This document shows, piece by piece, positions 12,264 to 24,526 of a stretch of 64,000 bases of DNA. The notes beneath the pieces are model-generated. The model worked only from the letters and a program-made list of their open reading frames with translations, made no database searches and was not told where the DNA came from. The stretch is from the NCBI GenBank assembly GCA_025331125.1, contig JAOALB010000072.1, forward strand, positions 1-64,000, in the 5' to 3' direction. The translations under genes were made by a program, and so were the position numbers. Within the stretch, counting starts at the first letter, position 1, and each line of letters starts with the position of its first letter. The stretch comes from Mycogone perniciosa (Eukaryota; Ascomycota; Sordariomycetes; Hypocreales; Hypocreaceae).

Positions 12264-12591
12264 TTTATAAAATAATTTACTTTCTTTTTATTATATATAC
12301 CTTTAATAATACATTTATTATCTTTAGTTTTTTATACTTAAAAGAAATATAACTTTAATATTAATTAAGAAAGGTTAATTATTACTTTTAAATTTTATTA
12401 ATACCTCTATACTAAGTTAGTTTAAGTACCCTATTATAAATTATTTATAGAGTATATAGTATGGTCGACTATACTAGGTGCTAACACCCCAGTCAATGTA
12501 TAGAGACATTATTACGGACTATGGATTAGTAGTTATATTCCGAATAACAAGGATTAGGTTATTGTATCCTTGCATTAGATACAAGAAATAC
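12264..12591. other. Spacer between copia-1 and copia-2
   Basis: The first part is AT-rich host DNA continuing from the left of copia-1. From about 12450 to 12591 the sequence is clearly less mutated (TGGTCGACTATACTAGGTGC and following). No gene is seen and its family was not recognised. Confidence 0.5.
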
Positions 12592-13171
12592 TGTTAAAGA
12601 GGAGGGCTAAAAAGGAAGGATTTCAGTGTAAATAGATAACCTTCCTATTCTGGCTAGACCCGGAATTAGGCCTAATGCTAGGACTAAGTTCCTAGAGGAC
12701 CTTGAGTGTAAAGTAAGAAATTTCTATAATCTTTAACAATAATAATTAAGTGAAAACCAGCTACCCTGCTACCCTAAACTTAATATAATAGGTATAATAG
12801 CTACTATAAAAAATCTAACTAAAATGATTTCCCGTTTATATAGCTATAAGTTAATTTAAACGATTTCCTATATCAATAAATTTTACGGAAAATAGAAATA
12901 AAGCTATAGAGCTAATTTTACTGCTATATTCCTATTATTTAATTCAAGGACTATTATAAAAAATAAAGCTATTGTTTATATAACTACTTTTATACTAGCT
13001 ATATATATATTAAACATTCTATAGCTTTTAGCGATTAAATTATTTATAATTTAATTGCTTATTTATTATTAACTTAATTAAACTTTTAATTATTTCTTTA
13101 TTACTATATTATATATAGCCTTTTAGAAGCTATATATAAATAAAGTTTAGTATAACTTTATTATTTTAATA
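12592..13171 (+). repeat. copia-2 5' LTR
   Basis: Begins TGTTAAAGAGGAGGGC and ends TTTTAATA. The first 150 bp are less mutated than the rest and than the corresponding part of the 3' LTR. Confidence 0.87.
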
Positions 13172-13188
13172 GGTTATAAGCTTAAAAG
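13172..13188 (+). promoter_or_regulatory. copia-2 primer-binding site, half initiator-tRNA type
   Basis: GGTTATAAGCTTAAAAG follows the 5' LTR with no spacer. It matches the copia/Ty5 half-tRNA initiator-Met site (GGTTATGRGCCC) after C-to-T and G-to-A changes. Confidence 0.72.
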
Positions 13189-16100
13189 AGTTTTCTTTAA
13201 GTCTTTATTAGTGGATTTTCTTTAATAGCTATAATACTTCCTTTAAAGCTATTATAGTATTTATAGTAGATTTTTATAGTGTTTATTTTAATATTTATTT
13301 TAGTACCTTTTAGGATTTTTGGCTATTTAAAGCTATTTTTAAACTTTTACTGCAAATACTATTATAGTTATAGTAATCCTATTTATATTACTACCTTTAT
13401 ATACTATATAGTATATTCTTTATTCTTATAGGATATAGGTTTAGCGTTAGCAGTATCAGTTAACCTATTAAAGCTTTTAATAACTTTATTTCCTTAATTA
13501 AAAATAATAGGTTTCTTTAACAGTAAAGGGATTTATTTATTCAAAAACAAAATATAAAATAAAAGCTTTTAAGTATAAAAGGCTTTCATTAAAACAGTAA
13601 AGGTATAGTTAAAGGGTTAAAATAATACTATAACTTAGCTATTTAATACCCTAACTAGCTTAACTACTACTATTTTAAGTCTTTAAGTTTAACAGACTAT
13701 AAGTCTAATAGAAGTTAATCCTATAGCCTTTATTTTAATGCCAATATAAGCTTTTACCTTTATATCTATACTAAATTAAATTCTATTTTTATTAATTCTT
13801 TAACCTTAAACTACTATTTTAACTTTAAATAATAGTTTTATTAAAAAGGTATTAAAAAAGGTCTATAACCTTTTAACAAACTATAAGCTAGTAAATTTTA
13901 ATAACTTTAATTAGTAGAAATAGTTTTTAAATATTATATTAAAGGCTATAAATTACTATACCTTTATAGAAAATCTTATAGTTACTAATTCTTTATTTAA
14001 TTTAAAATAGGCTTTATTATTTATATTAATTAAGGATAGTTTAATAGCTATTTCTGCTATATTTATTATTTAAATTTAAAGCCTAAAAGAAGTATTTCTA
14101 GCTTTAAAGAGACAATATAATTACTTTAATATACTATAAAAAAATCCCTTTATAGGGAATTTTATTTATTAAATTATAATAATTATAAAGGGTTATTAAT
14201 TAAATCTTATACTACTTTTAATAGCTTATTAGCTAAGCTAGCTATTTTAAAGGTAAATATTAATATATTAAATTAAATAAATTAATATTTAAATTCCCTA
14301 AAAAAGATTTACCTTTAATAGGCTAAAAGAATTAAAAAAACTATTAAATTTAGTAAAGCTATTAGGCAATTAATTAAAGGTTTTAATATTAAGTTTCTTA
14401 TAGCAGATATATTAAAAAAGACTAAAAATCTATTTTCTATTATATATAAGGTTAATTAGGCTTTAGGGCCTTTTAAACCTTTTAAAGATTAATTAATACC
14501 TTTTAGATTAAAAGTTTAAAAGCTAGCTTTTAATTTTTATAAAAGGACAGGAAATTAAAAGAATTAAAACAATAACCAGAAATAAACTAAAAAGGATTAT
14601 ACTTTTACTAATATATACAATCTAGCTATTAAAGGGTATAGCTTAAACGAGCTCTTAAAAGATTCCTTTATTAAATCTATTACTAATTTAAATAATAATC
14701 GAAACCATCTATAAACCTTAAACGCGAAAAAAAGGAGAAAGTCTTTAATATCCCTTAAACCCTTTAAATTTCCTATTAAAAATAGTCTATTATATAATAC
14801 TAAATCTATAGTTCATATAGTTAATCCTAGAAAATAGTTTATAGACTATAAGTTTAATAATAGGGAACCTAATATTATTGATATTAAAGGGGGTCCTATT
14901 ATCCTTAAAGGAATAAATATAGCTATTTTTAATATCTTTAATAAAGATAATAAATATAAAAAGATAATACTGCGAAATACCCTTTTTTACCTGCAGTTAA
15001 ATATAAACGTTATAAATAGTTTAAAGTATTACTAAGTTAAAGGATATATAAAATATAATACTCTTTTTATAAGAACTATATAGTTAATAGGGCTACTAAA
15101 TCCCTTAAAATATAGTTTTTTCTTTATAATTAAAAGATATACTATACTATATAGCTATATAAATAACTATAAAGCTTATAGCTTTATATAAATTTAAATT
15201 CCTACTATAAGTAAAGAAAAGGCTTAGGAATATATTACTATTCTAGAAGTAATAGCCTTAAAGAAGAAATAACCGACTAAATTTAATCCTAGGCTTATAA
15301 AGAAAAATAATCTTAAAGGAAAGGATCTCTCTAAACTCCCTGAAACCCTAGGCTAAATAAAGGAAAAAGGGCCTTATATGCCCCTATTGCCTAAAGAAAT
15401 AAAGGGGAATAAGCTTATAGAGGATACCTTTATAAAGGAAAGGCCTTATATGCCTAGGGAATCCTTTATTACTAAAGATCTAAAAGTTACTAAACTATTT
15501 AAATTAAAGGGAGAGACAATTACTAATCCTAGCTATAAGCTATTAAAACTAGCCCTTTTATAGTATAAAAGACTAGGTTATATTAATTTAAATCTATTAA
15601 AGAAGACTACTAAAATCATTACTAGAATTCTTAACTTTAATTTTATTAAAGAAACTAAATTCTATTACATAGTATATAATAAAGGAAAAGCTATTAAAAG
15701 GCTTAATTTAAAGCTAATTCCTAATCTACTAGCTTTTCTAAATCGTTTAAAAGCTAATACTTTCTCTATAAAGCTAATACTTTATAATAAAGCCCTTATT
15801 AGTCTTTTAATTATTAATAAAAAATTAAAATATAAGTGGCTATTCCTTTTAAAAGATTATAGTAGATTTACCGTTTTAACTACTATATAACGCTTTATAA
15901 ATAGCTTAAAATACAATATAACTAATATCTTAAATAGTTTTACGATAATAGTAGAAAGGAAATTAACTAGGAACTTTAAATATACTTCTTTTCTTTAAAA
16001 GTTATATATTCTTATAGCAGCCCCTATATTTATAAACAGAATAGCTTAATAAAATACTCTATTTAAGTTTTATTAAACAGGCTATAGGCTATTCTTATAG

Positions 16101-18508
16101 CAGTTAATCTACTACTATATTTCTAGCATTTTATTATTACTGTAATTTTTAAATTAATTAACTATATAGCTATTACTAATAAAGACTTTACCTTTTATTA
16201 AGAATTATATAAAGACTTAGATTTTAATAAAGATTATAAACCTAGTCTATAAAGATATAAGATTATTAGCCTTTATTATAAAGTATTTATTTTGTAAAAA
16301 TAAAGGGCTAAAAGCTATAAATTAGCGTTTAAAACCAAAACTAAAAGACTACTAGCAGTTTTAAATAGTAATATTTACTTAATATATATTCTAATTAAAT
16401 ATATAGTCTTTAAACTCTTAACTATAAAGCTATATAAATATAAAACCTTTAAGTTTTAAATCTTAAAGCCTACTATAAGTTAAAATAATAAGAAGTTAAA
16501 ATAAGAAATAAAGCTAAATTCTATAAATTAAATAATTCCTAGCTTTTAAAATATTAATCCTTTACTCTTTAACTTTATTTTAAAAGGAGTACCTATTACT
16601 ATTCCCTTTATTGTTATATTAGTTATATAATACTTTGCAGTTATAAAAAATGTTATAAATATAAATATATTTTATTTTCTCTATAATAATATCAAAAAGC
16701 TAGCCTTCTTAACTGCTGCAGTATAAAACTTATAAACGCTTAAATAAATCCTTTTATAATTTTAATAAAGTTAAATAGCTAAAAGCAATTTATAGTAAAT
16801 GTAATTAATTAATTAAATAATATACTTTTACTTTTATTAAATATAATAGTATTTTTAAAGGCAGGGATCTTATTATTAGTTAATTAGTATTTAAGATTAA
16901 AAAGAATTAAAATAATAAAATAATAAAATTTAAAGCTAGGCTAGTTACTAAAGGTTTATAATAATTAAAAGGAATAGATTTTAATTAAATATTTACTTTA
17001 ACAGCTATTCTTTTTATTTAGCAGCTCTTATTAACTTTAACTACTATTTATAATTAGGAAATTAAACAAATCGATTTTATTAATGCTTTTTTTAATAGGA
17101 TATTTAAAAAAACTATTTTTTTAACTTCCTTAAAGGGTTTAAAGAGTATACCAGTTAAGCTTCCTTTAAGATTTAGTTTTTTAAAACGCTAGGTTATAAC
17201 TTTAATATAAATTAAATTATTGAGGTATAAAAAGCTTTTTATAGTCTTAAACAGTCACTTAAAGAATAGTTATAGGCTTTATAAGCCTTAAAAATAAATT
17301 AAAATATAATCCTTTAATTTTAAACTCTGCTATTCTCTATAATCTAGCTAATAATACCTTTTTTATGATTTAAATAAATAACTGTCTTTTTATTAAATTA
17401 AATAAAAAAGCTATAGCTTAGTTAAAGCTAGCTTTTAATAAAGTCTATATTATAAAAGATAAAGGCCTTGCCTTTTTCTTTTTAAAGGTTTAAATAGTTA
17501 AAGATAGAAAAAGAGGCCTTTTTTAGCTTTCCTAGAAACAGTATATTACTAAAGCTATAAAGTTCTTTAACCTTTAAGACTTAAAGCCTATTTTAATTAC
17601 CCCTACAGCCTTCTCTTTTAGCTAATAAAACTATAATTAAACTAAATAAAGCTAATACAAAGCTTTTCCAAGCCATAATTAATACTATTATTTACTTATT
17701 AATCTATATTTAAATAAATATTAGTTTTCTAGTTTAATGGCTAGTAAAATAATTCTAAAGCCTTTATAAAAAGCATTTAACTATAGCCTGTAATTTATTA
17801 TAGTATTTAAATCATACTTAAAATCTAATTATTTAATATACTAGAAAATTTAATTTTATATTTATTAGCTATTATAATAGTGATTTTACTAGGGATAAAG
17901 AATTAAATAAATTAACTTATAGCTATATTATTATAATTGCTAATAAGCTAATTAACTGGAAATTAAAAAAAAGGTTAACTATTTATTTTTATATATTAAA
18001 AGCAACGTTTATAGCTTTTATAAAAGCTATTAAAGAGATTTAATAGCTTATTAGCTTATATAAAGAGGTAAATTAACTAATTCAATAGCTAATCTCTTTA
18101 CTTAATAATAATGAAGGCACTATTTCTACCTTAAATAACCTTACCCTTTATAATTAAATAAAATATACTTTATTGCAGTTTAATTATATAAGGGAATAGG
18201 TTAAAAATAGCGTTATTATAGTTAACTATCTAGAAACTAGTAAAATAGTTACTAACAGGCTTACTAAGCCTCTTCCAGGTCTAAAATTAAAGAATTTTAT
18301 AAATCTCTTTAATTTTAAGACTTTAGTTAAAGTATATACTTAAGGTTTTTACCCTTTTTATAGCTATTAGCCATTTTATAGCTATTAGTTATCTTTATTA
18401 TTTTTAGCTATATTAACTATCCTTTTATTTTATATTTTAATTACTTTCCTATATCTAAATTCTATATTTACTTTAAAGTTATATAGGATAGTATTTATTT
18501 TAAAAGGG
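13189..18508 (+). pseudogene. copia-2 gag-pol polyprotein, RIP-inactivated
   Basis: Several copia domains are readable despite many stops. At about 15520-15700 KRLGYINLNLLKKTTKII and YYIVYNKGKAIKR form a gag-pre-integrase domain (former W-H-R-R-L-G-H). At 15790-15880 LLKDYSRFTVL is the integrase core (family D-D-Y-S-R-F). At 16932-16995 KARLVTKGL, then LKGIDFN-stop-IF is the entry to copia reverse transcriptase, followed by IDFINAFFN (family D-V-x-x-A-F-L-N-G). RNase H is at 17940-18080 (INWKLKKRLTIYFYILKATF, family S-W-x-S-K-K-Q..S-S-T-E-A-E). The end of the polyprotein, TNRLTKPLPGLK, is near 18245-18285. The order integrase before RT establishes Ty1/copia. A 61-codon open piece at 15378-15563 is part of this gene, not a separate one. 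Confidence 0.88.
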
Positions 18509-19089
18509 TTTTAAAAAGGAGGGCTAAAAAGTAAAGATTTTAATGTATTTAAGTAACTTTCCTATTCTAGCTAGACCTAAAATTAGGCCTAACAGTAAAA
18601 CTAAGTTTAAAAGGAATTTTGGTGTAAGTCAGGAAATCTCTATTATCTTTAATAATAATAATTAAGCTAGAACCAGCTATCCTGCCTACCCTAAACTTAA
18701 TATAATAGCTATAATAGCTATTGTAAAAAATCTAACTAAAATAGTTTCCTATTTATATAACTGTAAGTCGATTTGGCCGATTTCCTATATATATAAATTT
18801 TATGGAAAATAGGAATCGGGCTATAAACCTAATTCTGCCGCTATACTTTTATTATCTAGTTAAAGGACTGTTATAAAAGATAAAGCTATTATTTATATAA
18901 TCACTTCCATACTAGCTATATATATATTAAATATTCTATAGCTTTTTAACTATTAGTTTAGTTATAATTTAATTGTTTATTTATTATTAACCTAATTAGA
19001 CTTTTAGTTATTTCCTTATTACTGTATTATATATAGCTTCTAGGAAGCTATATATAAATAAGGTTTAGTATAACCTTGTTATTTTAATA
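18509..19089 (+). repeat. copia-2 3' LTR
   Basis: 581 bp, aligned along its length with 12592-13171. A purine run (TTTTAAAAGGG) precedes it and may be what remains of the polypurine tract. Confidence 0.87.
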
Positions 19090-20873
19090 AAGTATATTAA
19101 CTTTAATTAAAATAATTAAATAAAGAAATTATTACTTATATAGATATTTTATAATAGTAATACTTTAAAGCTAACTAAATATAGCTTTATATATATTAAT
19201 TATAGCTTTATACTTAATATATATTAAGCAGTAAAGAAAGGTTAATATATTCATAAAGTATAAATTAAGCTAAAAATACAACATAGTTATATACAGAAAT
19301 ATAGTTATACTTTTACTTTATATAAAAGAAAATAAATAAATATATTAATAAATATAAATTAAAAGGATTAATTTGAAAAATAGAAATATAATTTACCTAT
19401 ACTATTATTTGCTAAAAAGAATATAAATATTTAAATAATATAATTAAATATAAGTTAAATTTTAAAAGAGTTAAACTTTATTTAATCCAAAAGATTATTT
19501 TAAAGGTTATTTATAAACTTATACTATTAAATAATATCCGAATTTATTTAATATTCTATATTCTATTATTTGAAGAAGTATTATAAAATAAGTTAAAAAA
19601 AATTTAATTACAAAATTAATTGAACTTTTAGCAGTTAAAAAATATAAGTTTCAAGAAGTTAAAGCTATAAAAACAGAAAATAATAAATACTTATATTTAA
19701 TAAAATAGAAAAACTATAAAAAGGAATATAACTGTTAGGAATTTATAAAATATTTAAAAAAATACTTTAAGAAAACATTAATACTTATATTAAAGTTTAA
19801 GTCTTTTAACAGAGGATTATTAAATATTATATTTTAATTAAGTATATCTATACTGCTAGAAAACTCAATATTAATAATAGCCTTTAATATAGCGCATTTA
19901 AATTTCTTTAATTTATTTACTAAGTTAGCACTATAATATAATATTTTAACCCTATATAATTAAACTTATAACTGCTGCTTATAAAAATAACTTAATCGCG
20001 CAAACCATTTATTTATTAAAGTAATTGATACTATTATCTATTACTGCTATTGTAACAGTTTATATTTAATAGTATACTCTTTACTTTTAATATATTATCT
20101 TTTAGCTATTAAATAATATACCATAAATATTAAAAATAACTTATAATAAATTAAAGAGGATATATATTAACCGCTAAGGAAATATTATTTTTATTATATA
20201 TTTTGCCTTAATAGGTATACTCTTAATAATAAAAGTAACTTATAGCTATTCTATAAAGAATACTATACTTTTTATAAAATAAATATAGTATAATAAAGAT
20301 ACTACTAATATTAATAATCTATATAGCTATAGTATAAATCTTTAAAGATTTAGTAGGTTTAGAAACTTTTTATTGTTTTGCAATACCATAAGGTATAGTT
20401 AGGCAGGAATAAAAAGAAGTCAAAAGGGAAAACTTATGAAAAAGAGGGATAGCTATATAATAGGTTTAGGGATAAAATTAATGGGAGGGGGATATTATAT
20501 TATAACTTAACTAGGTAAAGACTTAGGTCTAGAAAAATATTAAAATAATAGGCTAATAGAAATATAATTACTAATATATATATTAAATTACTAATAAATC
20601 AGGATATATATAAGTAATTATAAACTTGACATTATTAGGAATATAGCTATATTCTTTAATAATTGTTATAACTCTTTTATATATATATATAACTAGCTTA
20701 TTACTTATTTAATATAGTTACTTAAATAGTTATTAATAATTGCATTCACTAAAACCACCTATTCTACAGAATTATAACTATATTACCCTGCTCTGTATTT
20801 ATCCCTAACCTCTCTGTTAATATAAACCCACGAACCTCGGTTGATCCCTTGAGAATCAACCCGGATCGTCACA
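19090..20873 (+). mobile_element. gypsy-2: truncated 3' end of a Ty3/gypsy element (gypsy-1 family)
   Basis: From 19090 the sequence aligns with 30045 onward of gypsy-1: the end of integrase, the chromodomain region, a 3' non-coding stretch and a 3' LTR. Everything upstream (gag, protease, RT) is missing, cut where copia-2 ends. It is heavily RIP-mutated, except for the last 130 bp of the LTR. Confidence 0.85.
20498..20873 (+). repeat. gypsy-2 3' LTR
   Basis: 376 bp, against 377 bp for the gypsy-1 LTRs. It starts in mutated form (TATTATAACTTAAC for TGTCACGACCCGACC) and ends GGATCGTCACA. A G-rich polypurine tract (GGGAGGGGGATA) lies just upstream. Confidence 0.85.
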
Positions 20874-21229
20874 TTAATGTAATGACAGCTGAATACACAA
20901 ACGCATTATGCAGCAACATCTCTGCTTTCCGATTGAGCTTCCTCTAAGGCTATGGATTTGTTGTCTATGACCCCGAGCCTTAACCAATCCAAGAATATTA
21001 AAAAAAACGGAGTACTAAAACGGACTCGGGGTTACGGTTAATTTTATGATACAGACCTGGGTACTAAGGTCTTCTTACTCCGTATAGCGGATAAATATCC
21101 CCCCAACCACCACTCCTTTTTAGCCGCGATTCCTATTGCTTTATTTTAACCCTCGTGTTCGAGTTATCTTGGTCCTGCTCTTAAATATCGGCAGTCTGCA
21201 AAGACACATAGGGTCTTCGTGGGATCAAA
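20874..21229. other. Non-repetitive spacer
   Basis: Balanced-composition sequence between gypsy-2 and the gag-like pseudogene. A short inverted match (ACCCCGAG near 20970, CTCGGGGT near 21030) is present. No gene is supported. Confidence 0.5.
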
Positions 21230-21986
21230 TTGCAGGAGTTTTATCGCTATCGTTGGACATGATAGCTCGCAAAATGGTATGGCTCTCTTCTCCATCTTCC
21301 TCCTTAAAGGTACTTCACTCATAGTCACGCAGGAACTTGAATTCAATTCTGTCATTCTTTTTCAGCCATGGTTTTTCGGCAGATGCTAAGGACCCTGCGG
21401 CTGCGGCTTGAGTTTAACAAGAGGACTGAAAAGCCGAAAATCTCTCCCACTCGCCATGGGGCCAGAAGGTGTGAATCAGGTACTCCATGGCAGGGTTAAA
21501 GCCGAAGGGTCAACCTCGGTTCCGACTGGAGGCCCGCTGAGCCTTAAGACGAAGAATCCGACGCCATGGGTCAAGGGCTTGAAGTAGGCTATGCGGTGAC
21601 CGTCAGAGTGTTTGATGATGCAGCCAGAGGCTTTTTCGGAGAAAAAAGGAGACATTGTAATCGTCCAGAACGGGGTGTCCGGTAATGTTACAAAGGAGGC
21701 TGGGCACGTGGGGCACTTTCTTTAAGCGGAGGATGCTCTGTGAATAAGGACCAGGCTTGGTCGGTGAGTTCTTTCTTAGTGGGAAGTTCGATAGTCCCGA
21801 CCCCAATGACTTCGACCGAGTTCCCAAAAATATCCTCAACAAGGGACCCAAAAGGGTTATAGTCGTCGCCGAACCAAGAGTGATCTTTAGTAGCACTGGT
21901 TCAGTTAGGAGGATGAACCTAACCCAATAACGAGGAAGTCAGATGCGCGGAATAGTTCCTGGACGTCAGAATTATTAGACCAAACC
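21230..21986 (-). pseudogene. Gag/retropepsin-like fungal protein (retroelement-derived), frameshifted and interrupted
   Basis: Reading the minus strand from 21986 downward, successive frames carry pieces of one protein. They are AWVWSNNSDV (about 21986-21957), ATKDHSWFGDDYNPFGSLVE and VEVIGVGTIELPTK (about 21890-21780), GPYSQSILRLKKVPHVPSLL then NITGHPVLDDY (about 21760-21660), HRIAYFKPLTHGVGFFVLRL and SGPPVG (about 21600-21520), EYLIHTFWPHGEWERF (about 21490-21430), and WLKKNDRIEFKFL with EEDGEESHTILRAIM (about 21375-21250). The arrangement W-V-x-S...VGTIELP...L-R-L-x-x-V-x-H-x-P-S resembles the gag-polyprotein-like/retropepsin-like proteins common in Aspergillus and Penicillium genomes. 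At least three frame changes break it. Its upstream part was displaced to beyond 32406 by the inserted element. The family assignment is from memory of such proteins, not from a search. Confidence 0.65.
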
Positions 21987-21991
21987 CAAGC

Positions 21992-22134
21992 GGGAGCTTC
22001 CAAACACACGCACACAGTTTCCAACTACACGCACACATCTAAGCCTAATCAGGCTTAAGTCACTCGCGAGCTATTTTTAGCCGTAAAGATACATCCAAGC
22101 CATTTTTTCAAGTTCAAGATATATAGAGGTTTAC
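21992..22134 (+). repeat. Left terminal inverted repeat of the 860-bp element
   Basis: 143 bp. It contains two partly repeated 19-21 bp units (TTCCAA..ACACGCACACA) and a small palindrome AAGCCTAATCAGGCTT. Pairs with 32251-32401. Confidence 0.85.
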
Positions 22135-22287
22135 CCGGCCTTTTACCGAAAACCACAACAATAATAAAGACGTGGCTACCCGTCATTCACGGCCGCGGCG
22201 GCTGTAGTTGACTGTATAGAAATGTTATAGCTTAAAGATTTGCTGCTGAATGCGATAATAATAAGGAAAGGGCAGCCAGTTTTTCGC
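22135..22287. other. Interior of the 860-bp element, left part
   Basis: Balanced sequence between the left inverted repeat and gypsy-1. No coding evidence. Confidence 0.5.
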
Positions 22288-22614
22288 GTTAATGTCACGA
22301 CCCGACCAGGCCAAGGCCCAGGTCCGGAGGAATATCGGAACGACGGGCCAATAGGAATATGATCACTAGGGTACATACTGAATTATTAATAATTAAAGAC
22401 ATATATAAGTGATCATAAACCTTAAATTATTAAAAGTATAGCTATATTCTTTAATAATTATTATAACTTTCCTTTAAATATATATAACTGGCTTATTACT
22501 TTTTTATTATAGTTATTTAAATAGTCGTTAATAATTATATTTACTAGAACTACCTATTTTATAGAATTATAACTATATTACCCTGTTTAGTATTTATCTT
22601 TAACCTCTCTGTTA

Positions 22615-24469
22615 AGTCAGACCACCCCCTCTTCGGCCACCCGGGGTTCTCGGCCACCTAGATCCACCCTCAACACCAACACAACACCAACACAACACCA
22701 TTGAATTCTATTAATAAAATAGCCAAAATAGTAAAAATTCTAGTATTTTCTAGCTATTTAATTTGCCACTCAAAGCAGAGGTCTTCAAAACCTTAATTTG
22801 ACGTTTCTACTGAGCTTATAGCTGGATTTAATGTCTTCTTTAGTTGCTCCCTTATCTTTATGATCTAGGGAATCTTAATAAACCATTAATTATAATCTAC
22901 AGTGACTTTTGCCCTCTTTTTTAGCTAGAGACGTTCAACTTGATGTTCTAGTTACTTTATTTTAGCCTCAGCAGTAGCCAACTTAGTGTTTTGCCTATCC
23001 AGACCCCTGCTAATCTTCCGGAATAGCAGCCGCATAGTTAAGTCAGTTTGGTTGTCTTTTCTTAAGTCTTTAATAAGCTTGTAGACTTACTGTAATTGTA
23101 AAGGCGTTATATAACTTTCGATTTATATTATTCTTCCTCTCTTTTTTATTAAAGCTGGCGTTTTAGGCTATTCTGGCAGGGATAAGACTATATAGTTTAT
23201 TAATAGTTTTACTATATTAACTGGGAATAGACCTATCTTACGCCAACTTAATAATATATTTCTTTTTAATAGATCTAAGTCTTTTACTTTAATATAGCAT
23301 TAAAGAAAATAAGCTTTCCCAAATAGCAAGGAATTATCAATAGCAAGCTTTCCAACTTCATAACAATATACAGACTTAATTAGCAAGAAAATCGAGATAT
23401 CAAGAGGTTAAAAAACATAGGATAAATAAAGCGGCAGGAACAGTAAATAGATATCATTCTGATAACATTCATATAAAAAATCATCAGTTATATAACTCCC
23501 GTGGCCGTCAATAACCAAAAGTCTCCACTGCTTTATTTCTGGCTTTATTTAAGGAATAAAGACATTTTACAACTACTGCAATGCAATTTCATTATTAATC
23601 CAACCTTTATCTAATAAAATAAAGTTCCAGCGTTCAAATAGATCTAAATTTAAAGGAAACCATTACTGTTGGACAGATTAGCCGCGAAAAATAACCAATA
23701 GGTTAATTGCCTCGCCAGTTACTGAGATACACTCAATAATTGTAGTCCAACAGCGCGATCCAGGTTACTTCCTTATCACTGCTTTATTCTTTAAGTTCCT
23801 AAGCATAAAGCCATTGCCTCTAAGGCCTTCTATAAGCCCTGTCTCGTCTATATTGTAACGATATTAGGGTAGGATTGCCTTAATAGCTGGGAGGTTGAAA
23901 AGGGCGAAGAATTCCTTAATTTTATTAGTCGTGGCCCTATTAATACAGGCTAAATCAATGCCCTTGCCTCTAATAGTCTTGATTTCCAGGTTACAGTATA
24001 AAAAACCCTCAATCCAATATTTCCCAAGTGGTTTAATATCGCCGCCTACAATCAAGACTCGAGATGCAAAGGTCTTTAGTTGAAAATGCATTAGCAGCAG
24101 CCCTAGGGCTAACTGGGTAAAAATCCAGTCACAGAGATAATTTTCCTGCATTTAAGAAAGCCTTTGCTGGGATTCGTAAGCAATAGAGGTGTTTTCTGAC
24201 CTTTAATGCCGGGATTGTAAAGTTAAGCGTGGAATTCCCCATTTACGGGCAGCCGACTGTAATGTAGAGCCATTATTCACGTCGAAAAGCGCATTTTTTA
24301 CATGTTCTTCCATATATAAAGGCATTATAATAAAGAAAATTAATTTTATTTTAAAAGATTACGAAAATTAGGTATAAAATCGCAGTTGCGATAGTTAGGT
24401 GTTGGAATGTGGTGTTGAGGAATTAGGTGGCCGAGAACCCTAGGTGGCCGAAGAGGGGGTGGTCCGACT
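22615..24469 (-). mobile_element. Fot1/pogo-like DNA transposon inside the gypsy-1 5' LTR
   Basis: A 1855-bp element. Inverted termini of 46 bp with three mismatches start AGTC-R-GACCACCCCCTCT and contain two CGGCCAC blocks. TA duplications are at 22613-22614 and 24470-24471, interrupting the LTR sequence CTGTTAATATAAAC. It encodes one transposase on the minus strand. A small CAACAC-type tandem tract (22670-22703) lies inside the left end. Confidence 0.93.
22793..24325 (-). pseudogene. Fot1/pogo-type DDE transposase, stop-riddled but frame-intact
   Basis: The frame runs 511 codons from ATG 24323-24325 to TAA 22793-22795 without a frameshift, interrupted only by more than a dozen internal TAA/TAG codons. 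The N-terminus (MEEHVKNALFDVNNGSTLQS, AARKWGIPRLTLQSRH) is the helix-turn-helix of the pogo/CENP-B type. The catalytic triad is readable: NIDETGL (first Asp), RLLVIDGHGSYITDD (second Asp) and PLDIS (third Asp), with GWINNEIALQWL between the first and second. A coiled, charged C-terminal tail follows. The longest open piece is 23864-24151. Every stop seen could derive from CAA, CAG or TGG by transitions, so this is RIP damage rather than decay by indels. An alternative start is the Met at 24313. Confidence 0.9.
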
Positions 24470-24526
24470 TAATATAAACCCTGTAAACCTTGGTTTAACT
24501 GTTAAGAATTAACCTAAATTATTATA

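Larger units (their letters stand above)
12592..19089 (+). mobile_element. copia-2: Ty1/copia LTR retrotransposon, RIP-degraded
   Basis: A plus-strand element of about 6.5 kb with LTRs of 580 bp (12592-13171) and 581 bp (18509-19089). The LTR family differs from copia-1 but uses the same kind of half-tRNA primer site. Pol order is copia-like: pre-integrase and integrase, then RT, then RNase H. A clean target duplication is not visible. The right flank is gypsy-2 sequence and the left flank is not, so the locus was rearranged or partly deleted after insertion. Confidence 0.88.
22293..24526 (+). repeat. gypsy-1 5' LTR (interrupted)
   Basis: LTR sequence occupies 22293-22614 and 24472-24526, split by a Fot1-like transposon at a TA site. 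The intact LTR would be 377 bp. The start matches 31461 onward. Confidence 0.9.
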
